Shown here one piece after another: positions 16,718 to 24,354 of a DNA stretch of 64,000 nucleotides; positions within the stretch are counted from its first letter, which is position 1, and each line of letters opens with the position of its first letter. The notes below the pieces were generated by a model. It was given only the letters and a program-made list of their open reading frames with translations, did no database searches and had not been told where the DNA came from. A program made the position numbers and the translations under genes. Source of the stretch: G942493375 sp942493375 (GTDB lineage: Bacteria > Armatimonadota > UBA5829); contig OW818698.1 in assembly GCA_942493375.1 (NCBI GenBank), forward strand, positions 124,001 to 188,000. Direction: 5' to 3'.

Positions 16718-17641
16718 CTATTCTTCGTCTTCTTTTTCGTGGAGGTCTACTATAAAGATCAGGTTGCCTTTTTCTATAAACTTAGGGACAATATTTTCCT
16801 TAGCAATTCTAGCAGCGTCAAGTGTGGAAACTACTATATCACACATTGTCTTAACTCCTGCTCTTGCCAGTCCTTTTACAACCAGAGGATTGTCACCAGC
16901 TCGTTTTTGTTTCCGTGCTTCTTCGATGGATGATACAAAGACATTAGGCCCGTATAGTATGATGCGGTCTTCATCATATTTGGTTGTTTTTAGAGGGAAA
17001 ATATCGGACATGTCAGGCCGTCTTATTTTAGGCAACACTGCCTTAACAAGCTTCAGTTTAGTGCAGTCCAGAATCAGAGAAGTAAATGGACCTTTAGCGT
17101 CTGCTGCGATACTCGGTGAGTCATCGATAACTTTGTCTTTGTCCATCTTGGCAGGCTTGCTGCCTGTGGAAGCTTCCCAACCGGCGTCCAATACTGCAGG
17201 AATTATTCCGCTGTTTCCATACATTGGAGCTCTGACGGTAACTACAACCACATTATCTCCGGCATCGCTGACTCTTCTTTCAGCTACTATCTCAACATTA
17301 CGGACGTAGCCCTCGATTTTCTGCCGGACTGTCATATCCGATAGAAAATCTTTGCCGGCGGCTTCGTGGGAAATGGATGCATTATCGAGGGCTGCATAGA
17401 TGCCCGCAACAGCGGACATCTTTGCATACGTTCGAGCTTTGAGTGTAGCCTTAGAGCGATTAGGCTCTTCAGATGCGGGAGGAATAACTCCCTCTCCGGA
17501 TACCTCAATGTATTGTGCTGTCCAGTTGATACTGGTCTGATCCAGGATTTCAACTATATCTTTGTCCCCTGCAATTGCCAGGGATGGCAAAAACAGAGCA
17601 GAGAAGATCAGGATGGCCCAAAAACTACATATGGAGCGCAT
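16718..17641 (-). CDS. Exported LPP20-like protein
   Basis: Periplasmic or surface protein of unknown function. Residues 1-24 form a signal peptide (cleavage after SLAIA). Residues about 35-130 resemble the LPP20/FlgT-N type domain: a conserved IEVSGEGVIP strand, then a long helix RSKATLKARTYAKMSAVAGIYAAL, then VRNVEIVAERRV and VVVVTVRAPMYG. The rest (LILDCTKLKLVKAVLPKIR, ILYGPNVFVSSIEEARK, PLVVKGLARAGVKTMCDIVVST) looks like a second alpha/beta domain. An acidic EKEDEE tail ends it. It starts 6 bases after the anti-sigma factor stop, so it is the last gene of the sigma/anti-sigma/CHAT group. Confidence 0.65.
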   Translation of the reverse strand: MRSICSFWAILIFSALFLPSLAIAGDKDIVEILDQTSINWTAQYIEVSGEGVIPPASEEPNRSKATLKARTYAKMSAVAGIYAALDNASISHEAAGKDFLSDMTVRQKIEGYVRNVEIVAERRVSDAGDNVVVVTVRAPMYGNSGIIPAVLDAGWEASTGSKPAKMDKDKVIDDSPSIAADAKGPFTSLILDCTKLKLVKAVLPKIRRPDMSDIFPLKTTKYDEDRIILYGPNVFVSSIEEARKQKRAGDNPLVVKGLARAGVKTMCDIVVSTLDAARIAKENIVPKFIEKGNLIFIVDLHEKEDEE

Positions 17642-17647
17642 TGTAAG

Positions 17648-18949
17648 TCACTTCCCATTAAGCGATCGGAGCAATTCAACGCCTCTTGCACGATGTGCAA
17701 GGCTCTTATATTCTCTTTGTGCTTCGTCTTGAAGCTGCAGGGATTCATACACCGCACCTAAAGCCAACTTTGAACCAGCCATTTGCTTGCGAGCTGCTTC
17801 AATCAGCTTTACATCGTCGCTGGAGACAACTTTGAAGGCCACTGCCGAGGATATCTCCCACTCACTCTCATCACTGAACCTGGACGCTACACGCCAGGCA
17901 TATATAATACCCCGGTCTAGAGGCATATCTATTTTCACTCTTGTCTTATCAGTAACAGCTTCATATACAACACGACCATCGGGATCGGTTACTGTAACCT
18001 GATAGTCTTTTGCCAGTTCAACAGCTTTCCATTCCAACAGAGGCTGAGCAGTCAAAATCACTTTGCCAACCGGGCTTGATGGTTTTGGAGCAGTAGCTGA
18101 TGGAGTATAAGCTCCCTGAGCGCTGCGGACAGCAATGCTGTTCATTGCCAACTGGACTGGCTCAGATTTGACTTTGCCGGTACGGAGTTTCTGGTCAACA
18201 TAAGAAGCTATCAACTTCTCAACCGAACCATCGCGTCCATCCATCTTAATAACTAACTTGCCGTCTTTTCGGACGATCTGCAATCCGCCATCTTTGAGGA
18301 CTACATCGGGCCTGGAAGCAACCATAACTTTAGGTTTAACAGGCAACTCAGCCACACTCTTTGTAGCACTAGGAACAGCAGGCTTATTGCCAACTGGCTT
18401 GGACCGAGCGTCAAGCTGAGGAGTTACAGCATTTTTGTCTGCAGGTTCAGTCAGAACATGCGCAACCGGAACCGATGTCGGAACACGCTGAAGCATCGGC
18501 ATTACGAACATAATCATAGCAAGTGCAGCAGCGCCTATGGACGTTCCAAACACCCAGCGCCACATCGGAGCACCAGACTTTGCAGTCTGGCCTTTAGCTT
18601 CAACAACAATCTCACCGCGTAAAACAGCCTGGCTCCTGATAGAACGCATCCGTTCCAGATCAGTGAAGCAGAGTGGGCACGAATTAATATGTGCAGCCAG
18701 CTTCTGAGCAGTTGCCATTTGAATGGAACCATCCAAATAATTGGACAGTGTCTCATACTCCGGACAATCAACTACATCCAGTATGCTCTCAGCAATACCG
18801 TTAGAGGCAGAGATAAAAGCAGCACTTTTGGTCAGCTTTGCTTTACATTCAGCACAATTTTCAATGTGCAGAAGCTCTTCCACTCTCAATGCCGAGTCGG
18901 TAGATTTATGCGAAAGATTATTCAGTTGTTCGTCAGTCAAGCACTTCAT
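17648..18949 (-). CDS. Membrane anti-sigma factor with two zf-HC2 motifs and FN3/TPR-like exterior
   Basis: Likely holds the neighbouring sigma-like protein inactive at the membrane. Two zinc-binding anti-sigma motifs of HxxxCxxC form are visible: H28-C32-C35 and H87-C91-C94. A single transmembrane helix spans about 132-153 (WVFGTSIGAAALAMIMFVM). The outer part is a long linker rich in Pro, Ala, Lys and Val, then a fibronectin-like domain (LLEWKAVELAKDYQVTVTDP, YAWRVASRF) and a helical TPR-like end (LALGAVYESLQLQDEAQREY). The start at 18949 is supported by TTAGG upstream; an ATG at 18970 would add 7 residues. Double HC2 domains are unusual. It follows the sigma gene by 144 bases. Confidence 0.82.
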   Translation of the reverse strand: MKCLTDEQLNNLSHKSTDSALRVEELLHIENCAECKAKLTKSAAFISASNGIAESILDVVDCPEYETLSNYLDGSIQMATAQKLAAHINSCPLCFTDLERMRSIRSQAVLRGEIVVEAKGQTAKSGAPMWRWVFGTSIGAAALAMIMFVMPMLQRVPTSVPVAHVLTEPADKNAVTPQLDARSKPVGNKPAVPSATKSVAELPVKPKVMVASRPDVVLKDGGLQIVRKDGKLVIKMDGRDGSVEKLIASYVDQKLRTGKVKSEPVQLAMNSIAVRSAQGAYTPSATAPKPSSPVGKVILTAQPLLEWKAVELAKDYQVTVTDPDGRVVYEAVTDKTRVKIDMPLDRGIIYAWRVASRFSDESEWEISSAVAFKVVSSDDVKLIEAARKQMAGSKLALGAVYESLQLQDEAQREYKSLAHRARGVELLRSLNGK

Positions 18950-19093
18950 TATGTTACCTAATTCCTTCATCTAATTATTAGGACGAAGGCTTGCAATCAA
19001 TATTCCAGTTATTTTTAGCTGTTTAAAATTAGAATTGTATAAGTAACGATGAAACAGTGCGATTGGAGGCCAAAGTGAACCTGCCTGCTGAAA

Positions 19094-20176
19094 CTACATC
19101 TCCGTTGCCAGTTCAGATCTCTGTGTTCGCCTACGGATTTTTGCCCAGGCTTTGAACCTTATACTTGGAACGCTGCGCGCACTGCCGTTTATTCGCTCTG
19201 CAATTTCTGCATCCGGTAAAGGTAATTTATCAAAAAGTATTGCAAGTTCTTTGGCATCCATCTCTAGCCCTGCAGCGACTTTGCTTATACCTACAGATCC
19301 ACACAAGGCAGCTACCTGGTCTCCAGCCATACCTAATAATATAGTTCTCTTCTGGCTGATCGACAGTGTGTTGAACTCAATCCAGAACCAGTCTGTCACA
19401 TGGGCAAACCAACCGGAATCCGTCACCTGCTTCTCGACATTGACGTCCGAGGTCAGCAGCCATTCGTGACTAGAGCTGCCTTCAGAATCGTCATCATTTA
19501 TGCCATCGATAGAGACCGTTTCAACCCCTTTTGCCTGAGTAAGTTCAACGATGCAATTGGTGAGTGAATCTACCTCTACCGGCCCACCAGTGTAACGGAA
19601 AACAAGCGTCATCAACTCATGTGTCGGCAGTTCAGACGGTTGGCGGTTTTGCAGGGCAACGCGTTTAAAACGGTCAGGTCTATCCAATATCTCGCGGCAC
19701 CTTGAAGAAGTCGGTTTAGGTCTACCGTCCCACTCCGCGAATCCACATATTCTTTCACTGGTGCCCGGATTCTCCCATACAGCAAAACCGCGGACGCCGG
19801 CTTTCCCTGTCAGTATTTCCAACACCTCAATTTTGAGGTTATACCATTTGGGACGTTTGCGGCGCACAGCATCGCAGTAACGGTTGTGAACAGACTGACG
19901 GACAAATGCTTCTATATTATCGATAGGTGATGTTGCATCACCTGCTTTGAGCGCGCGGATCTTGGTCCAGGTAGCCAGGACACAATCTTCTTCAAAGTCT
20001 TCAAAATCTGTAATCTCACGTTTCGCTGAAGCTTTGTGAATGAGTGTTCTTATAACCTGCGATATCCGTTCTACGTACACGGGGTCATCGACCCGCGCAT
20101 CTGTGAGATATGCAGTCAGTAGTTCCTGTGGTTTGAGCCTGTCCAGAATGGCTTCATTTGTGCTTATAGGAGTCAT
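19094..20176 (-). CDS. Atypical sigma-70-like transcription factor
   Basis: Looks like an enlarged sigma factor. Residues about 45-120 resemble region 2 (FEDFEEDCVLATWTKIRAL, IEAFVRQSVHNRYCDAVRRKRP). The C-terminus has a region-4-like helix-turn-helix (PLPDAEIAERINGSARSVPSIRFKAWAKIRRR). Between them is an insert of about 180 residues with Trp-rich and acidic stretches (WDGRPKP, DDDSEG) not found in ordinary ECF factors. 360 aa is about twice ECF length. The match is weak by eye and family assignment rests mainly on the two ends and on the anti-sigma gene directly downstream. ATG 20176 is preferred, with GAGG just upstream; a TTG lies one codon earlier. Confidence 0.6.
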   Translation of the reverse strand: MTPISTNEAILDRLKPQELLTAYLTDARVDDPVYVERISQVIRTLIHKASAKREITDFEDFEEDCVLATWTKIRALKAGDATSPIDNIEAFVRQSVHNRYCDAVRRKRPKWYNLKIEVLEILTGKAGVRGFAVWENPGTSERICGFAEWDGRPKPTSSRCREILDRPDRFKRVALQNRQPSELPTHELMTLVFRYTGGPVEVDSLTNCIVELTQAKGVETVSIDGINDDDSEGSSSHEWLLTSDVNVEKQVTDSGWFAHVTDWFWIEFNTLSISQKRTILLGMAGDQVAALCGSVGISKVAAGLEMDAKELAILFDKLPLPDAEIAERINGSARSVPSIRFKAWAKIRRRTQRSELATEM

Positions 20177-20221
20177 CAACCCTCATCTTACGCAGTCCGT
20201 TTAATACCCACAGATGGAGCA

Positions 20222-23200
20222 TTAACCCGGACTACCATACAGTGCAAGTGCAGCCCAATAATACGGATGTGTAAACCGTCCGCCTGTAGATTTTATCATA
20301 GAGAGTTGCGCACGTCTAATCGCCTGGTAAAAAAGTTCTCCTCCAGCAAGTCCCTTATAGAACTCTCCCGCAAGTCCCGACTCAGCCTCATCCGATATTT
20401 TCCACAACCCTCCAACTACAGAAGACACTCCCGCCAGCAGGAAAGCTTCCCCTGTCCGGTTCAGAGATGCCGACAACAAATCTGTAGTAAATAATGAATC
20501 ACAGGTGGACAGGAACACCAGCCTGGGATGTAGAGGCTGCTTGGCTAACAATTCAGAGAGCAGTATACTTCCGTCACCATTCGCTCCTTTAGCAAGCTTG
20601 AGGATCTGCTGAGATTTGTCGGAAGTAATGGCGTGATGAGCGGCTATGTGGACAATATCAGCACTCGTGATCTCATTGAAGAATGCATCAGTTGATGCTT
20701 GAGGCCCAACCAGTATCCGTCCACCTGGAAATGCATTGGATATAATTTCAGATTCCTTACGGGCTCCCGGCAAATCACCATTCGGATCAGCGAACACAAC
20801 GAGTTTGTTGATTCCAGGGATCATAGGCTTCTGCATTACTTTATCAAGACTGCGTGCACCTGATGAATCTATGTATGTGACGTAATAGGACTCACACAAA
20901 AATGTCGGTTTTCCCTGGGTGTCCGTAGACATCAGAGAATGCATCGGCATTCCGGTTAACTGCCCTGGCAATGCGAATATCAAAAGAGAGTCCGGTGGTA
21001 TCGACCCTATCACTGGATCGATCAAGATTCCATATAGTTTAGTAAGAGGAGATCGTATTTCCAGAAAAGAAGGTTCCGAACGGTCTGTCACCGGAGCCAC
21101 CGGAACGCCGGAATTAAGTGATCCCTCGCACTTCTTGAGAACACGTCGCAGACTCCGGTAAGCATCTGAAATATCCCTGGCGGTTTCACTCATTTCAATA
21201 CAGACAGTGTGCTTCTGTCCGATAGCAAAGATATATAACGATGTCTCAGTAGACATATATTCAATGAACACTGCATTATCAGGCATAGTATGCCTGAGCG
21301 CCAGAACCGACATCGGATTCATAGGCAACGAATTGTATTCAGTCCTGCGGGTATCCGCCAGGTTCCAGCACACGCTGGCAAATGACGCGGCGTCCTGGGC
21401 TAACACAGTGTGTGCATTTTTTGGTGTACCGGAATCATCGGGCCCTGATGTTGATGTGATTTTTGAAACCAATTCAACAATTCTGGTATCCGGATCATTA
21501 GAGAGTTCTCTCAGCAATGCAGGCAGCCATGGTCTGACTTCAAACTTACGTAAAAGAGCCTCAGCCAAAGGAATTTGATTGTTATCAGCGTAAATCCTTA
21601 CTAATTTTCCGCACAGACTTACCATAAGGTTCTGCCGATTCCTGGCAAACTCCGATTCCGCACCCGCTGAAGCATAACCAGCCGAGGTCTCCGCAATAGC
21701 TGACTCCAACGCTGAAGTGGTATCTTCAATACGACCAGCCTTTATTAATACATCAGCAAGATCCAGTGTAACTTCAATCGATGCCCAGAGGTCACCTATC
21801 TGATTAATGTACTTCTGGTTGGCGTATTGTAAGTCTTTGACAGCTTCATCATATCTGCCTGCTCCTGCTAACAACTTCCCACGTCCAACACGTGCCACAG
21901 CGCCAGCTCGTATATTGCCACTGGATTCTGCAGTAGAAATCAACCTGAAATATGCTTTGACTGTATCGTCCACATTACCAGCATTTTCAAGAAGACTGAC
22001 ATATTCCTGCATAACATCCAGAGTTATTGCAGTTCGTCCGCTGCTCTCTGCAATTGAAACAGCTTGCTCGAGTGAACTCTTCGCATGCTCCGGGTCATTC
22101 AGTTCGGCAAATAAAGAACTCATAGCTCTTAGGGCAACAATTCTCCCCTCCTGGTTGTTGTTCTTGACCTGAAAAGCCAGAACGTGCTCCCACAGCACCA
22201 TTGCCCGCTTGTTGTTCTGCAGCATCTGATATGCTTGAGCTCCCACTATTGCAGCCTGCAAGAGCTTTACTTTAGAGGTCTGCCTGATCTTGCTGCCATA
22301 GCTCATATGAAGGATAGCCTGCTCACCAACATCCACAGCAGCTTTTGTAAGAGTCTGCTTTCGCTTTATGGTAAAAGTCGCTGCCTGGGTTTTATTACCT
22401 TCAGATTCAAAAACCCGCGCACTTGTCTGATATAGCCTCGCTAACAAGAGATAATCAGAAGGATTACCCAGCGGGTCACCCACCCTCTTTCTGGCTTCAT
22501 CCAGCAATTTATCAGCTCTATCAGTAAAACCCCTTTCCACCATTAACTCTGCTGTATCCATCAACGATTGCACCAGAAAGCCAAATATTTTGGTCCCATA
22601 TGCATATTTGCGGATGTCATCCAGTCCCTGGTTCTTGAGGTCAAGCGCTGCGTCAGGATTACCCGCTGCCCTCTGAGCTTCACCCGCCTGCAGATATTCT
22701 TTACCGGACATAAGTCTGTAATTGAGATTTCCAGGATTCTCTAAAGCCAGCGCTTGCCACAGCAGAGCAGCTTTTACATAATTCCCTCTGGCTTCATCGT
22801 ATTTTCCCTGTTCTGATTTTAGAAACGCCAGATCGTCATATAACATAGCATCAATTGCGCCAGTCTCCCTGCTCTGATCAAAAACCAGGGAGGCACGGCT
22901 GTAACAATCAATAGCTTCATTGTACCGGGACATGTCATACAAATATAGGTCTCCAAGAAGCTTCAATAACATCGCCTGAGAAATAACTAACCCGAGCTCA
23001 CCTGCAGTCACCTGAATAGTCTTAAGCCTGGATACAGATTCTACTGGATATGATTCTCTAAACTGAAGAGCCGATGAAATCCCGGACTTAAGCTCCAACA
23101 GTTTTGGAACTCTGGTATCACCGGCATCCGGGGTCACAAGCTTGGGGGGAGTTCCGTCCAGGGCAAATGTTACCAGAGTCCAGTCACGGGTCTTGCTTAC

Positions 23201-23425
23201 CGGTTTTGCAGTTGCGGCTTGAGTCAAACGAAGCAGAAGCAGAGGAGTGTCTGCCTTGATGGCAGACTGTGCACATATCCAGCGAAAAACAGCCAGATCA
23301 ATAACGCGAGTATCCGCTGGCGGTAGATAAGATGAACTACCCACCTGTTGGCTGTATACAGGAGTGCTGAACAATATGAATAAAGACAGCACGAACGCTG
23401 AAACAGCAACCGCGCGCGTTTTCAA
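20222..23425 (-). CDS. Exported TPR-CHAT caspase-like protease
   Basis: Large protein with many TPR units and a C-terminal CHAT (caspase-HetF) peptidase. TTG 23425 is chosen as start: AGAGG lies 7 bases upstream, and it gives a textbook signal peptide (MKTRAVAV, cleavage near PVYS-QQ); a start at 23479 would add 18 odd residues. TPR-like helices fill about 140-640 (LLGDLYLYDMSRYNEAIDCY, DEARGNYVKAALLWQALA, GKLLAGAGRYDEAVKDLQY). The CHAT dyad appears intact: His930 in VHIAAHH and Cys975 in LVFLSTCDS, followed by LLAGVSSVVGGLWKI. It heads a minus-strand group with a sigma-like gene 45 bases downstream, then anti-sigma and LPP20-like genes, which suggests a proteolytic signalling role. Natural targets are unknown. 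Confidence 0.87.
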   Translation of the reverse strand: MKTRAVAVSAFVLSLFILFSTPVYSQQVGSSSYLPPADTRVIDLAVFRWICAQSAIKADTPLLLLRLTQAATAKPVSKTRDWTLVTFALDGTPPKLVTPDAGDTRVPKLLELKSGISSALQFRESYPVESVSRLKTIQVTAGELGLVISQAMLLKLLGDLYLYDMSRYNEAIDCYSRASLVFDQSRETGAIDAMLYDDLAFLKSEQGKYDEARGNYVKAALLWQALALENPGNLNYRLMSGKEYLQAGEAQRAAGNPDAALDLKNQGLDDIRKYAYGTKIFGFLVQSLMDTAELMVERGFTDRADKLLDEARKRVGDPLGNPSDYLLLARLYQTSARVFESEGNKTQAATFTIKRKQTLTKAAVDVGEQAILHMSYGSKIRQTSKVKLLQAAIVGAQAYQMLQNNKRAMVLWEHVLAFQVKNNNQEGRIVALRAMSSLFAELNDPEHAKSSLEQAVSIAESSGRTAITLDVMQEYVSLLENAGNVDDTVKAYFRLISTAESSGNIRAGAVARVGRGKLLAGAGRYDEAVKDLQYANQKYINQIGDLWASIEVTLDLADVLIKAGRIEDTTSALESAIAETSAGYASAGAESEFARNRQNLMVSLCGKLVRIYADNNQIPLAEALLRKFEVRPWLPALLRELSNDPDTRIVELVSKITSTSGPDDSGTPKNAHTVLAQDAASFASVCWNLADTRRTEYNSLPMNPMSVLALRHTMPDNAVFIEYMSTETSLYIFAIGQKHTVCIEMSETARDISDAYRSLRRVLKKCEGSLNSGVPVAPVTDRSEPSFLEIRSPLTKLYGILIDPVIGSIPPDSLLIFALPGQLTGMPMHSLMSTDTQGKPTFLCESYYVTYIDSSGARSLDKVMQKPMIPGINKLVVFADPNGDLPGARKESEIISNAFPGGRILVGPQASTDAFFNEITSADIVHIAAHHAITSDKSQQILKLAKGANGDGSILLSELLAKQPLHPRLVFLSTCDSLFTTDLLSASLNRTGEAFLLAGVSSVVGGLWKISDEAESGLAGEFYKGLAGGELFYQAIRRAQLSMIKSTGGRFTHPYYWAALALYGSPG

Positions 23426-23538
23426 TGGTGTGCCTCTTAAGAAGTAGTAGATGCAGAGCAGTATTAGAATAGCGTACAATCAAATATCAGACGCAAAATA
23501 TATCAACATCGTTTCATAGATGATGCAGATATAAAGGT

Positions 23539-24111
23539 TCATTTATACCAGGTATGTCCAACAACCACAGAACAGGTATTGATACCAATATTTGGTATCT
23601 TTATATCAGCGTTAGAAATATGCGAAAGTGTTAACTGGGTAGTCCAGGCAGTATTATCGCCATTTTTCCATTTATATGTAAAGCCCAGACGCTCGGTAAA
23701 GTTTGTTCTGGTTGCAAGTTCGGGAACTTTATTCCTGAACCTCATTACGCCGACAGAAAGATCAAATGTGAGAGCATCTTTACTGTTGGCACGTAAATAC
23801 TGTTGAAAGCATATTGTAGACCAAAGGTTGGGGTTTCCACCTTTGTTATTACCAGTCCCTGTCGCAAGGTCTATACCTATTGTAGTACGGGGAGACATAA
23901 CCCGTGAGATCCGTACCCCGATGATATCAAACTTGAATACATTTCTGGTGGCTGACGGATACCGAAAATTAGAGCCCGCTCCTGCATAAATATTGGTCTC
24001 AATCATTCCTGGTTTTAGAGCATCGAATCTGACTTCCTCTGCAGCAGCACACAAACTCCACGACAGCATCAGCAAGAAAATAGAAATCACACAAAAGCAG
24101 CTAAGTCTCAC
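23539..24111 (-). CDS. PagL-like outer-membrane beta-barrel (lipid A deacylase family)
   Basis: Predicted outer-membrane barrel of the acyloxyacyl hydrolase/PagL family, which removes the 3-O acyl chain from lipid A. A signal peptide ends near LCAAAEE. Alternating strands such as NVFKFDIIGVRISRVM, TTIGIDLATGTG, LTFDLSVGVMRF, RLGFTYKW and TTQLTLSH fill the protein, which ends in an aromatic-basic strand (VVGHTWYK). The family hallmark is LSHISNADIKIPNIGIN, with the His and Ser of the triad; the position expected for the third residue (Glu in Pseudomonas PagL) reads Asn, so activity is uncertain. The GTG at 24111 has GGAG 12 bases upstream. 190 aa is normal. Confidence 0.72.
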   Translation of the reverse strand: MRLSCFCVISIFLLMLSWSLCAAAEEVRFDALKPGMIETNIYAGAGSNFRYPSATRNVFKFDIIGVRISRVMSPRTTIGIDLATGTGNNKGGNPNLWSTICFQQYLRANSKDALTFDLSVGVMRFRNKVPELATRTNFTERLGFTYKWKNGDNTAWTTQLTLSHISNADIKIPNIGINTCSVVVGHTWYK

Positions 24112-24230
24112 AGTAGAAGATGTCTCCGTAATGTATACAATTGATCAGGACGATACAGGTCCCATTCGTCAATCTTATCACTGCCTAACTACTCAGGTCA
24201 ACAGATGAACAGGTTTCTGAGCATATATGT

Positions 24231-24260
24231 TTGTCCGATCCAAGCTCAGACTGGTATAAT
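24231..24260 (+). promoter_or_regulatory. Candidate sigma-70 promoter for the aconitase gene
   Basis: TTGTCC (24231-24236) and a perfect TATAAT (24255-24260) are 18 bases apart, about 95 bases before the aconitase ATG. A second TATAAT lies at 24279-24284 without a good -35. Confidence 0.45.
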
Positions 24261-24354
24261 ACAGTTCGTAATATACACTATAATCGCATCTGAATCGGCT
24301 CTAAATTCTCGCCGTTCAGACGGTTTTTTGGCAAAGAAAACAATGGTGGTGACT

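Noticed and set aside
16718..23425. A type III-E CRISPR (Craspase) system suggested by TPR-CHAT and sigma genes
   Set aside because: No gRAMP, Csx30, Csx31, Cas1/2 or repeat array, and the CHAT protein is exported, unlike the cytoplasmic Craspase subunit.
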